Origin: Nematopogon swammerdamellus | Lineage: Eukaryota; Arthropoda; Insecta; Lepidoptera; Adelidae | Assembly: GCA_946902875.1 (NCBI GenBank) | Contig: OX336349.1 | Span: forward strand, 16,949,891-17,013,890 | Length of the DNA: 64,000 nt | Direction: 5' to 3' | Shown: positions 45,372-54,759 of the stretch, in pieces | Layout of the letters: every line of letters starts with the position of its first letter | How positions within the stretch are numbered: the first letter of the stretch is position 1 | The notes under the pieces: model-generated | Told to the model about the DNA's origin: nothing | The model's input: only the letters and a program-made list of their open reading frames with translations | Databases searched by the model: none | Position numbers and translations under genes: made by a program

Positions 45372-45755
45372 CTAGCTTATGCCCGCGGCTTCGCTCGCGT
45401 GAAATTCGTATTTAAAAAGAAGAAAGTAAGTAAGCTCGCTACTGTAGGTACCTTTATTTCGGCGCGCGGAACCATTCGGTTTGTATGAAAGCCACATAGC
45501 GTAACCGGAACTGACTAGTAGCCTATCCTGTGTCCCACGTAGTTAAATGTGCTTGTACACAATTTAATAGAATTCGTATGATCGGTTTAAGAGTTATGAA
45601 GGAACACACATACATACATACATACAGAAAAGATTTCTAAAAATCATCAATTCAAGTTCGTGTATCATACATAGTCTACAAAACCAATATCGCATAAAAC
45701 AAACCATGCCCATCCCATACAGATTTATTATTGATGATGATGATGATGAATGAAT
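45372..45755 (+). mobile_element. family F (Lep1/Helitron-like)
   Basis: It starts CTAGCTTATGCCCGCGGCTT, CGCTCGCGTGAAATTCGTAT, contains GTATGAAAGCCACATAGCGT, GATCGGTTTAAGAGTTATGA, a CATA microsatellite (45608-45627) and ACAGATTTATTATTGATGAT. Other copies: 57887, 62936 and the ends at 61670-62583. Confidence 0.75.
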
Positions 45756-45847
45756 AACCGAGTGAATAACCTACTAATTTGATATTATGAGGGAAATTGA
45801 TGAGAACATGCGACAGACATGCGCTTATCGCAAAATTCTGAAGTAAA

Positions 45848-45962
45848 AACCGTGTGGAGCTGGTACTTCAAAAGAATAGCCCCACTGAATCTCTCCCCGT
45901 GCATGTTGTAAAAGCTATCATGACAAGGTGCCGAGCTAAAGTTATTTGTGGTTCTATTAAGC
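45848..45962 (+). repeat. repeat A, 5' part
   Basis: ACCGTGTGGAGCTGGTACTT, CAAAAGAATAGCCCCACTGA and CCCCGTGCATGTTGTAAAAG, followed by a diverged remainder. It stops before the typical 3' half. Confidence 0.7.
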
Positions 45963-46174
45963 TGGTAACTGCGTGGAGCACTAAAGCGCACAAGTCTTAA
46001 AAGTAAAGTTTTCCTTAGTCCCCACTAGCCATAGCTATTTTAACCATAGCTTTGTCGGCAAACCAATCCAAAGCTGCTTCATTCTGTGACTGAGATAAGT
46101 GATTATAGGTTAGTACTGTAACAAAAATCTGCCAAGTGCGAGTCGGACTCGCGCACCGAGGTTTCCGCACCACA

Positions 46175-46302
46175 AAAAAAAAACGTTGAAGAAAACACTT
46201 TTGTTGTATGGGGACTTCCCTCATTTTTTGCTTTTTCTAACAGACAGACGGCGTAGGTTTAGTAATAGGCTTCCGTACGGGGTATGGAATCCTAAAAACA
46301 AC
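46175..46302 (+). repeat. dispersed repeat, same as the host at 8980-9380
   Basis: GTTGAAGAAAACACTTTTGT, TGTATGGGGACTTCCC, CAGACAGACGGCGTAGGTTT and AGGCTTCCGTACGGGGTATG in order. It is the uninterrupted version of the sequence split by the palindrome at 9117. Confidence 0.65.
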
Positions 46303-46315
46303 AAATCATTAGTCA

Positions 46316-46700
46316 TCCTCGATAGCTCAGTGGTGCAGACAGTCAACTGTCGCTATTGAATGTTAAGCAACGCTGGGTGCGGTCAGTACTCGGATGGGTG
46401 ACCGCTGACCGTTGGAGGCTGACCGAGGTTCGGATTCCTCGTAAAACTGTAGGTCCCTTCCCTCCTAATCTTACTTGGTGGTAGGGTTTAACCCGCCCGG
46501 GTTGGTACCACCGCACTGAATGAAACGTCGGTCTAAACGGCCATGTAAATAGTTTGTGTTTTCCGACCAGTTCAGTGTAGCCGGCACGATCAAAGGGGGA
46601 AGCACTGACATGGCACCAAGTTCACCCGGTGTTATGGGCTGACATCACGGACGTTGTAGGTGATGTAGCCAAACGTGTCAGTTTGCATAAAAAAAAATAA
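46316..46700 (+). repeat. full-length 5S-SINE, best reference copy
   Basis: Pol III signals in order: tRNA-like A box TAGCTCAGTGG (46323-46333); a 44-base segment (46362-46405) matching animal 5S rRNA box A, intermediate element and box C (GTTAAGCAACGC...GGATGGGTGACCGC); then a B-box-like GGTTCGGATTCC (46427-46438). The middle domain follows at about 46447-46530. The tail with TTCAGTGTAGCCGGCACGAT and TGACATCACGGACGTTGTAG ends in TTGCATAAAAAAAA. The tRNA and 5S pieces are therefore fused in one transcript. Confidence 0.93.
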
Positions 46701-46774
46701 AAAAAAAAACCTACACTTAGGGAGATGAAGCTTTTAGACATTTAATTTTTAGCTAATTATTGTGATGTCGCGAT

Positions 46775-46925
46775 GTTCCCTGGATGACGACGACATCCAG
46801 TCCAGTACGTCGGCGCCTCGGCGGAAAGCAGTGGTTCCGTACCGCTGAAGGCCGGGAGGACTGGAGGAAAATTGGAGAGGCATATGTCCAGCAGTGGACG
46901 CGTACACGCTGACTGACTGACTGAT
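46775..46925 (+). pseudogene. RTE LINE 3' end
   Basis: It encodes [29 protein letters not shown] in frame and ends in CTGACTGACTGATGAC. It is closely related to 11890-12015. Confidence 0.75.
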
Positions 46926-47139
46926 GACATGGGTCTGAATTTTCTGTCCCTGTATTTTGTTGTAACTATGAAAGTTGCCGTTAACGGTGTTTTGAATCTT
47001 TTGACGAGCTAACGAATGAATGTTTTTTGTCGAATATAATATAATGTTTTGTCGAATACATTCAGCGGGCAGTGTCACAATTCTAAGTTTAAACACAACC
47101 AATGACATAATTAATACTGTGGGTGTAAGCAAACAGGAC

Positions 47140-47455
47140 AGTGTGGGGCCGGTACTAGAAAATAATAGCCCCACTGCATCTCTCCCCGTGCATTTCGTCA
47201 AAGGCGACCAAGCAAGGGATAAGGACAAAATGCCGGGCGACAGGTTAGCCACCTCTCACCTTGGCGCGGTCCTTACACCGAGTCATGCAGCATGTGGGTC
47301 TTTGTGCCTTACTTGCTGCTCGTTAGTTATCTTGTCCTAAAACTTTGCTAAGCGTGGTGGTTGGTGTTGTGCTGTAATTTACCAGAGTTCTTGCAGCAGA
47401 ATACCGATTACTCTGCTTACCCCGATTGTCGGGGTACAGCGTGTGATATGTAAGC
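47140..47455 (+). repeat. repeat A, full length
   Basis: GTGTGGGGCCGGTACTAGAA, AATAGCCCCACTGCATCTCT, GTCAAAGGCGACCAAGCAAGG, then TTGTCCTAAAACTTTGCTAA and CCCGATTGTCGGGGTACAGC, ending in TGTGATATGTAA. Confidence 0.88.
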
Positions 47456-47548
47456 AAAAATATCATTTTCGCGGTTGTATATAGGTATATACGTAGATAG
47501 TTATAAAAAAAAATTCGGTTGGAATAAATTGAGGAATAATTACATTGA

Positions 47549-47722
47549 TAAACCACCCTGGTGCCCTGCAGCGGGAGCACAAATGCGTCGATAAGCCTAT
47601 ATCGATCGATAAACATCTATTTGCTTCGTTCGGCGAAGTAGAATAGAAGAAGACGAATAGATGTTTATCGATCGATATAGGCTTATCGACGCATTTGTGC
47701 TCCCGCTGCTGGTTTAACAAAT
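47549..47722. mobile_element. palindromic MITE, about 175 bp
   Basis: GCAGCGGGAGCACAAATGCG, TCGATAAGCCTATATCGATC, GATAAACATCTATT is followed by the inverted copy ending GTGCTCCCGCTGC. TAAACCA/TGGTTTAA flank both arms. The left arm has an extra 12 bp (CCCTGGTGCCCT). Confidence 0.82.
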
Positions 47723-48007
47723 TCAACTGCAAGCGGGCTTAGTTGATAAAGAGAGGATAGAGTGTTTGAAAACTACTGTGGCGCTAATACCCTCGCGTGG
47801 GCGGCCAAGTACCTATCCGTACCGTTAGTACAATGCCGGTGAAAACTTTTAACTCAAGAACTTTGAAAATTCCCGACAGCTCCCGGGCGCAAGACGGCAA
47901 ATTACGAACTCGCGCCAGCTTTGCCTTCCAATATTTTAACAGTATCATATTCTAGTAAAGTTGGCTTTTACAGCAATTCTGTTCTAAATTTATCTCTCAC
48001 TTCTCGG

Positions 48008-48570
48008 CAGCATCGGTAGCTCAGTGGTGCGGTCGGTCGACAGTCGGTCGGATCAGAAGCACACCTGGGCGCGGTCTGTGGATGGATGGGTGACCGCTCG
48101 ACCGTTGGAGGCTGACCGTGGTTCGGATTCCATGTAAAACTGTAGGTCCCTTCCCTTCTTACCTTACTAGGTGGTACAGGTCGGTTAACAAAAACTGGCG
48201 CGTACACAGTACTCACACCAATGCAATTGTGCAAGTGCGAGTGAGACAGATCGGGTTTTCGTGATGCGTATGCCCCGATCTGTCTCACTCGCACTTGCAC
48301 AATTGCATTGGTGTGAGTACTGTGTACTCGCCAGCTTTGGTTAACCGACCTGTAGGGTTTAACCCGCCCGGGTTGGTTGGTACCACTGCACTAAGTGAAA
48401 GGTCGGTTGACGCGGCTATGTAAATAGTCCGTGTTTTTCGTCCAGCTCAGTGTAGCCAGCACGACCGAAGGGAACCACTGACATGGCACCTAGTTCAACA
48501 AGGTGTTATTATGGGCTGACATAACGAATAGTACCTAGGTGATATAGCCAACCGTGTCAGTTTCCATAAT
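48008..48570 (+). repeat. full-length 5S-SINE split by a MITE
   Basis: Head ATCGGTAGCTCAGTGGTGCG, 5S box GGATGGGTGACCGC, B box GGTTCGGATTCC, middle domain up to ACTAGGTGGT at 48174. After the MITE it resumes GGGTTTAACCCGCCCGGGTT and runs to TCAGTTTCCATAAT. No A-run remains. Confidence 0.9.
48177..48352. mobile_element. 176-bp palindromic MITE with TA duplication
   Basis: It starts CAGGTCGGTTAAC and ends GTTAACCGACCTG, with TA on both sides (48175-48176 and 48353-48354). Removing it and one TA restores ACTAGGTGGTAGGGTTTAAC exactly. The arms match over about 75 bp (CACACCAATGCAATTGTGCA, AGTGCGAGTGAGACAGATCG and inverse) around a 15-20 base loop. Confidence 0.95.
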
Positions 48571-48727
48571 TGGTAATTTAAGCCCGCTGGTCATTTAAGC
48601 ACGCGGGCTAAGTGGGCTGTGGGCTGAGTTGACCAAAGAATGATTACATCGACCGTCCTGCCTGGTTGGACGGTGACACCGAATGTACCTAAAGGTACAT
48701 ATATAAGTCGGTGGACGGTGAGCACAT

Positions 48728-48905
48728 TTTTTTTTTATATGGATAGCGCGACTTGTGGCCTCGTTTCACTTACGAGTAGGTGACTTACGATGCCCATGGA
48801 CATTCTGTGATGTACGGGGATTGCGAATGCCATGCCGGCCTGACAGGAGCCTTTTCACGCCCCTTTTAAAAACCCCAGGCTGTACTTGGAAGGAAATAGA
48901 TGAGC
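48728..48905 (-). pseudogene. LINE-J 3' end
   Basis: The minus strand reads AAAGGGGCGTGAAAAGGCTC, CTGTCAGGCCGGCATGGCAT, TCGCAATCCCCGTACATCAC and ends in an A-run (T9 at 48728). It is the same LINE end as at 58880. Confidence 0.65.
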
Positions 48906-49079
48906 AGGGAGTGCGTTTCACATTTTCAACACACATTTTCACATATTAAGAACTAGCTAAGCCTGTGGCTTCGCTCACGTGCCATTCTTGTTGGACAATT
49001 GTCCTGACAAAATTGTACTGAAAGTTTCGGCACTGGCAACTAAAAAAAATAATTTTTAAACAATGAAATGAATACACCT

Positions 49080-49395
49080 ACCAACCACACGCTGTATCCC
49101 GACAATCGGAGTAAGTAGAGTAGTCGTTGTTGTGCTGCAATTACTTTTGTAAATTATAACACAACACCGACCACCACATTTAGCAAATTATTAGGACAAG
49201 ATATTTATCAAACACCAAGTAAGGCACGAAGATCCACATGCTGCATGACTCGGGGGAAGGACCGCGCCAAGATGAGAGGTGGATAGCCTGTCGCCCTTAT
49301 GCACGGCATCTTGTCCTTATTCCTTAGTCGCCTTTTACGACATGCACGGAGAGATGCAGTGGGGCTATTCTTTTTAAGTACTGACCCCACATGGA
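49080..49395 (-). repeat. repeat A, full length
   Basis: The minus strand goes from CATGTGGGGTCAGTACTTAA via GTCGTAAAAGGCGACTAAGG and CTTGTCCTAATAATTTGCTA to CAGCGTGTGGTTGGTAGGTG. Its microsatellite tail is short. Confidence 0.85.
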
Positions 49396-49559
49396 AACAA
49401 TGAACCCTACTGCTAAACGCGTACTGGACACCACTTACATCTAAAGATAGGATAATAAAAGGACTGAATTATTATTAAAATTTAGTAACCACGACAAATA
49501 GCGCACTTAATTTTCCAAAATTTCATCACTTTTGACCATACTCCATACTCAGCCCCTAT

Positions 49560-49712
49560 AAGATATGGAGTCAGTCAGTCAGTCAGCGTGTGAGCGTCCA
49601 CTGCTGGACATATCCTCCCGGCCTTCAGCGGTACAGAAACGCTGCTTTCCGCCGACGTACTATATGTCGTCGTCGCACCTGGCGGGTGGTCTTCCCACAC
49701 TCCCTGAGTGTG
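49560..49712 (-). pseudogene. RTE LINE 3' end
   Basis: The minus strand contains GTGTGGGAAGACCACCCGCC, then CAGCG..TCTGTACCGCTGAAGGCCGG, GAGGATATGTCCAGCAGTGG and the terminal CTGACTGACTGACTGACT. A 5'-truncated dead copy. Confidence 0.75.
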
Positions 49713-49831
49713 GAAAGTGATGAAGTGATGTCACAAAATTGTCAGTAACTTCAAGACATCACAGATCTCATTCACTTTCGACCTTACTGCTTGGGCCCAT
49801 ATGAACAATGGCATGGCGCTATAACTATAGC

Positions 49832-50145
49832 CTAGAACGATAAAAAAGGTATGGACCCCGAACCCTATCCTCGCCAGCGTAACACGATATAAGTAAAAGC
49901 ATACTTGTTTCATTGGACAGTCGCGCGCTGGCCCGTCAGTCTGTCATCGGCTGCGTTCGCAAAAATCTGTTAAAAATGCCTGCATGCTCTGTGTTTACGT
50001 GTAAAAACACTACAGCCAAGTTTAGTGTGCACAATAGTGGAATATCTTATCATCGGTAAGTACACTCCGCTCCCCGCAACTCGGCGACGCTAGTTCTCAT
50101 ACAAGCATTTGACAGTCCGGCGTCCATACCTTTTTTTCGTTCTAG
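49832..50145 (+). mobile_element. 314-bp P-like element with 8-bp duplication
   Basis: CTAGAACGATAAAAAAGGTATGGAC at the left and its inverse (two mismatches at most) at the right form TIRs of about 25 bp. A perfect 8-bp direct repeat ACTATAGC flanks it (49824-49831 and 50146-50153). An 8-bp duplication together with a THAP exon inside points to the P superfamily. hAT also makes 8-bp duplications but lacks THAP. Almost the entire transposase gene is missing. Confidence 0.82.
49976..50055 (+). CDS. THAP-domain first exon (P-like transposase remnant)
   Basis: Twenty-six codons plus two bases start at an ATG in an A-rich context (TTAAAAATGCC) and stop at CG|GTAAGT, a consensus splice donor. They encode MPACSVFTCKN..., with C4 and C9 as the first two zinc ligands of a THAP C2CH finger (C-x4-C here), and end GISYHR, where THAP proteins continue with a phenylalanine-proline motif from the next exon. 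THAP fingers bind DNA in P-element transposases and in host proteins. No matching downstream exon is visible before the element ends 90 bp later, so the exon could only be used by splicing to an outside acceptor. A real THAP host gene whose next exon lies further right is a weaker alternative, because TIRs and target duplication enclose the exon. Confidence 0.7.
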
Positions 50146-50351
50146 ACTATAGCCTATATGTTACACCGAGTTGAGCTCAATTTTTCTGAAAACTCCATTC
50201 AAATTTGGTTCAGTAGTTTTTACGAGATGCGTGCACAAACACATCATCATTATCACTTTGTTTTGACTGCAATAATGAATAGATAGCACAGTCTTATTCA
50301 ATTATTTTGTTGTACTCAACTTTTCAATAAATTAGTTTGATGTTTCTTTTT

Positions 50352-50572
50352 TATGGAAACTGACTCTGTTGGCTACATCACCTACAACGCCCGTGCTGTC
50401 AGCTATAACACCTTCGTGGACTAGATGCCATGTCAGTGCTTCCCTGTTGTCGTACCGGCTAGATTGAACTGAACAGAAAACATAAGCTATTTACAAAGCT
50501 GCTTCGACCGATCTTTCTTCAGTGCATAGGTACCAGCACTGGCGGGTTAAACCCTACCAGCCGTAGAAAATT
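50352..50572 (-). repeat. 5S-SINE, 3' part and middle domain
   Basis: The minus strand reads CTGGTAGGGTTTAACCCGCC, AGTGCTGGTACC, the FAMILY tail TCAATCTAGCCGGTACGACA and GTCAGTTTCCATAAAAAAGA. It is joined to LINE-J sequence at its upstream end (50573). Confidence 0.8.
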
Positions 50573-50975
50573 CGCTTAATTTATTAGGATAATTTCACAT
50601 AATGCATCCACACACTGTCGATACCCACCCACTTAGGATAAATTGATCCTGTAAATCCTTTATTTACAGGGTTGCCAACATAGGGAATGCACTCCCACTT
50701 GCATCCTTTCCTCTAATGTACAGTCTGGGATCCTTCAAACATAATGTTAAGGTGCACCTAGCCGGCCGATATGGTATTCGCAGCCCCCGTAAATATCCGA
50801 ATGCCCATGGGCGCCGTCGGACTACACCTCTGCGTTAGCCTGGCGCGCACCATATGTCGTGCTTACCATAAAAAAAACTCACATTCGAATTTCCTTCCTC
50901 TATTTATAGGTCTACTAGCTCTTCCCGCAGCTTCGCCTCACGGCAATAAGATAAATATTTTCTAACCATCATTTC
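50505..50975 (+). repeat. segmental duplication, copy 1 (SINE piece plus LINE-J end)
   Basis: It shares GATCTTTCTTCAGTGCATAG through TTCGCCTCACGGCAATAAG with 51323-51800. The LINE part encodes NIGNALPLASFPLMYSLGSF, KHNVKVHLAGRYGIRSPRKY and a stop after RRRTTPLR. That is an ORF2 C-terminus followed by CATATGTCGTGCTTACCATA and A-run. A Helitron-like end (CTAGCTCTTCCCGCAGCTTC) follows at 50927. Confidence 0.8.
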
Positions 50976-51002
50976 ATTACATGTGCCAGACAATTTTTTT
51001 TT

Positions 51003-51322
51003 TTTTTAATGGAAGCTGACACGATTGACTACATCACCTACAACATCCGTGATGTCAGCCTATAACAGCGGGTGAACTTGGCGCCACGTCAGTGCTTCCC
51101 TTCAGTCGTGCCGGCTACACTGAACTGGACGGAAAACACAAACTATTTACATAGCCGTTTCGACCGACCTTTCATTCAGTGCGGTGGTATCAACCCGGGC
51201 GGGTTAAACCCTACCACCTAGTAATATAAAAAAGGAGTCATATCCCTTAGTCGTCTTTTACGACATACACGGGGAGAGATGCAGTGGGGCTATTCTTTTA
51301 AAGTACCGGCCCCACACGGTAC
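51003..51322 (-). repeat. chimeric SINE (repeat A head + 5S-SINE body), copy 1
   Basis: On the minus strand GTACCGTGTGGGGCCGGTAC..GTCGTAAAAGACGACTAAGG (repeat A head) is followed by GATATGACTCC..TTTTATATTACTAGGTGGTAGG and the whole 5S-SINE middle and tail to TTCCATTAAAAAA. The same join occurs at 53272-53592. Confidence 0.88.
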
Positions 51323-51800
51323 GATCTTTCTTCAGTGCATAGGTACCAGCACTGGCGGGATAAACCCTACCGAATGTAGAAAATTCGCTTAATTTATTAG
51401 GATAATTTCACATAATGCATCCACACACTGTCGATATCCCCCCACTTAGGACAAATTGATCCTGTAAATCCTTTTTTTACAGGGTTGCCAATATGTGGAA
51501 TGCACTCCCACCTGCATCCTTTCCTCTAATGTACAGTCAGTCTGGGATCCTTCAAACATAATGTGAAGGTGCACCTAGCCGGCCGACATGGTATTCGCAG
51601 CCCCCGTAAATATCCGAATGCCCATGGGCGCCGTCGGACTACACATCTGCGTTAGCCTGGCGCGCCATATGTCGTGCTTACCATAAAAAGAACATACAAT
51701 TTTAAATTAGTCACATTCGAATTTCCTTCCTCTATAGGTCTACCCGCAGCTTCGCCTCACGGCAATAAGATAAATATATTCTAACCATCATTACATATGC
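51323..51800 (+). repeat. segmental duplication, copy 2
   Basis: It matches 50505-50975 with small differences: an extra CAGT in ACAGTCAGTCTGGGATCC, one missing CA in GCGCG(CA)CCATATG, and an extra AACATACAATTTTAAATTAG piece. The 5' end is fused exactly to the chimeric SINE head at 51322. Confidence 0.85.
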
Positions 51801-51881
51801 CAGACGATGTCGGTGAAATCAGCATGTGAATTGAAGATGTTGAACTAAACTTCGATGGCTTTACCAAACATTTCTATCTCA

Positions 51882-52112
51882 GATTCTTCAGTACTCATGT
51901 TTATGCTGTAAGTATTATGCTCTTGTGAGCGGTAGTATGGTTTAATTATTTGTAAGTTGCTATAATATAATACTTATAAGGTACAAACAAGACATTGTGA
52001 CTTGCGAAGTTTGTTTGTCAGTTCTTCTTCGCATTGAATTTAGAGCTGGCGGAATTTTCGACATTTCCAAGCGTAGGTTACCTACCTGTGGATGAAATTA
52101 TACAATAAACAA
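51882..52112 (+). repeat. dispersed repeat G, copy 2
   Basis: It is parallel to 30735-30970 from AGATTCTTCAGTACTCATGT to ATTATACAATAAACAATAT, with substitutions and a few indels. Confidence 0.85.
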
Positions 52113-52114
52113 TA

Positions 52115-52455
52115 TCTCTATCTCTACTTCTCATAAAAGGGAATGTCTGTCTGCATGTAAGTATGTGTGTATGTATGTATGTATATATGTATGTATGTTT
52201 GGGGTAAACTCCGGAACCCCTGGATAGATTTTGATACAGTTTGCACCAATGTAAAGAGCAAGAGTTCTTGAGGCTCACTATAGGCTATACACATTACGCT
52301 AAAGAGCAATATGGCTGAGCAGTATCAAGGAAAGTATAATATGAACGAAATTTAGTGTCGAATGGTAGTTCCGGATGGAAAGGTGAGATAAGGATGGAGG
52401 GGGAGGGGGAGAGGGGAGGAGGGGAAGGGAGAGAGAGAATATAAGAGAGGTGATA
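52115..52455. mobile_element. Helitron-like repeat with microsatellites
   Basis: TCTCATAAAAGGGAATGTCT, a GTAT microsatellite (52162-52199), GGGGTAAACTCCGGAACCCC, TGATACAGTTTGCACC and GGCTCACTATAGGCTATACA are typical of short lepidopteran Helitron-like repeats. A purine tract (GGAGGGGGAGGGGGAGAGGG) lies at 52396-52437. Confidence 0.5.
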
Positions 52456-52877
52456 ATTTATTATCATATTTACATTCAAATATCAGATTTATATATATTT
52501 ATTTTTAATTTTTTTTGCAGGGTAATGCAGCAAGTGTTCTAGGAACATTTGAAAATGCCCCTTTTGATAGTTATTTTAATGTTTGTTAGGTAGGTTTATT
52601 TCTTTAGTTATTAGTATTACTTTTTTATATTTTATGTAAATAAAGTATATAAATTCTTTATTGACATCAGATTTGCTATTAAACCGAGTTTACGACAAGA
52701 GCTAGTATTTCATAAAATGCTTGCTTACACATACACATATTCAGCACGTGGTCAGGACTAGCGAGTGGCTACACTGTGTATGTGCAGTAGTTCTCTAGCA
52801 TGAGTAGTAGTTCTCGACTTGCAAGCTAACGTTTCTCAATCTTTGTCACTATATCTTATACAGCGCTCACAACACAA

Positions 52878-53140
52878 TTTCCCAATCTATCTTTGATTGT
52901 AACTCCACACACACACTTCTCAACGCGTGCATTTTCTTCTTTCTTTCACATTTTTCATCCCGCATGAACATATTCCCCAGATATACGAATTCGTTCACTT
53001 GCTCCAGCCTCTCTTCCCCTATCCTTACATCGCATTTGGACACTATTGCATTGCTCACCAGTACCATTACTTCCATCGTGTCTGCATTTGCTTCCATTCT
53101 CTTCCTTTTAAACGCTTCAACCATAACAGTTACCATGTCC
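52878..53140 (-). pseudogene. RTE LINE reverse-transcriptase fragment
   Basis: The frame encodes ANADTMEVMVLVSNAIVSKC, RIGEERLEQVNEFVYLGNMF, MRDEKCERKKKMHALRSV. This is the thumb-side region after the RT active site in RTE/jockey elements (the ERLEQV..FVYLG block is diagnostic). The catalytic YADD box is not included. A short dead fragment. Confidence 0.75.
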
Positions 53141-53271
53141 TGCTACTCGCCCACCGATGACGCAAGTATCACTTTTAAGTTCCACCCTTTTTATTACAAT
53201 GCTTAAATAAGCATAGAAAAGAAAAGGGATAAATTGACAGAGGGTCAAGTGTGTGGCACCCATGATGGGTT

Positions 53272-53592
53272 ACCGTGTGGGGCCGGTACTTTAAAAGAAT
53301 AGCCCCACTGCATCTCTTCCCGTGTATGTCGTAAAAGGCGACTAAGGGATATGACTCCCTTCTTATATTACTAGGTGGTAGGGTTTAACCCGCCCGGGTT
53401 GGTACCACCGCACTGAATGAAAGGTCGGTCGAAACGGCTATGTAAATAGTTTGTGTTTTCCGTCCAGTTCAGTGTAGCCGGCACGACCGAAGGGAAGCAC
53501 TAACGTGGCACCAAGTTCACCCGGTGTTATGGGCTGACATTGCGGATGTTGTAGGTGATGTAGCCAACAGTGTCAGTTTCCATAAAAAAAAA
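53272..53592 (+). repeat. chimeric SINE (repeat A head + 5S-SINE body), copy 2
   Basis: ACCGTGTGGGGCCGGTACTT..GTCGTAAAAGGCGACTAAGG then GATATGACTCCCTTCTTATA, TTACTAGGTGGTAGGGTTTA, the rest of the middle domain, the tail and A-run. The join is the same as in 51003-51322, so it was inherited, not made twice. Confidence 0.88.
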
Positions 53593-53612
53593 CAAATAAA
53601 AAAAAATGATGA

Positions 53613-53948
53613 ATGAGCATCAATGAGTATCATTACGAGTGCGAAAAGGGCGTCAGGATCGTGACAGACGCAGATCCGTTGCACCTGCTTCCCCCATTTG
53701 GAAAGAGGGTGAAATTATGTATGTATATGGAGGTGCTAGTAAATTTTAAAAGATTCTATAAAATGGAAATACTTGGAAGGAACGAATGGGAAATAGAGTC
53801 CCAAAGGTCATGCAGTGACGGATACATCTTGTGGTATACTGATGGATCCAAAAAAGCCAATGAGGTGTACCTACATAAAATAAATTCAACCTTCAAATGC
53901 CTTCACTTTGACTCCATTAAGCCAAGTCGTTATTTCATGTTAACTTGA
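53613..53948 (+). pseudogene. LINE-like RNase H fragment (tentative)
   Basis: The frame reads EILGRNEWEIESQRSCSDGY, ILWYTDGSKKANEV. YTDGSK is the first conserved block of an RNase H domain, with its first catalytic Asp, in R1/jockey-type LINEs. The sequence after it does not continue the domain and the frame closes at 53948. Weak evidence based on one motif. Confidence 0.4.
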
Positions 53949-53949
53949 A

Positions 53950-54755
53950 TAATAACATCTTTCGTGGGCTTATAAAACTAGTTTCATAAAAATCAATAAC
54001 ACAGTGACATAAGGTTAAAACACACGAGAGGGCAATAGGTCATAAACAATAGATACATTTGTATACAGTAACTGTAAAATAGTAATACTCACCACTTGGA
54101 TCGCCCAAATTGAAAGCACAATCGAACTTTTGGGTTTTTTCAGGATATTTATTCAGTAAAATTTCCCGTTTCAGTTCAAGTCAAGTCACTGATTGATTTT
54201 GACACTGGCAGCTGTCAAATTTGTTTAAAAATATTTTAGGGCAATTTGTGTGTTTTTAAGCTGGCAGCACTGAAGTCAGTGCTCGCTATCTGCATATTTG
54301 CTGCTATTCAAATGTCTCTTTTTATTCGGATATTTTGAGCTGCAGGCAAACAGCAGACAGACAGCACGTATTTGTGAAGGTAGTGTGATCAACATTGACA
54401 CCCTATAGGTATAGCGACCACAATTGAGAGCGAGAGTAATATTAATTCACGAGAGGACAAAATTTTCTATTTGTTGAAACACTGGTCTTCCTAATCTTGT
54501 GCCAAGAATCACTAATTACTACTTATAATTATACGTCCATGGCTTGTACTAATTATATTTTTCTTTCTAATTAGTATATTTACTCAGCATAAATTTATAA
54601 TATTTCGTTTGAATAAATATAATGAAATGGGCATCAAATCAAATACCTACATTGATCTGGGTCAGACCTGAAATTACCACTGCTAAAATTTTGATGGTTT
54701 TACATATAATTTCACATCGGCAAAGAACACAGGTTTTTTTTTACTTTTTATTTTT
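53950..54755. other. intergenic, no gene recognised
   Basis: AT-rich sequence downstream of SOD2. No repeat or ORF could be assigned. GACACTGGCAGCTGTCAAAT at 54200-54220 is a short imperfect palindrome. Confidence 0.4.
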
Positions 54756-54759
54756 AATG

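Noticed and set aside
46321..46405. A real tRNA or 5S rRNA gene
   Set aside because: Only the internal control segment matches 5S rRNA (44 of about 120 bases) and the tRNA-like part lacks a cloverleaf; it is a SINE head present in several copies.
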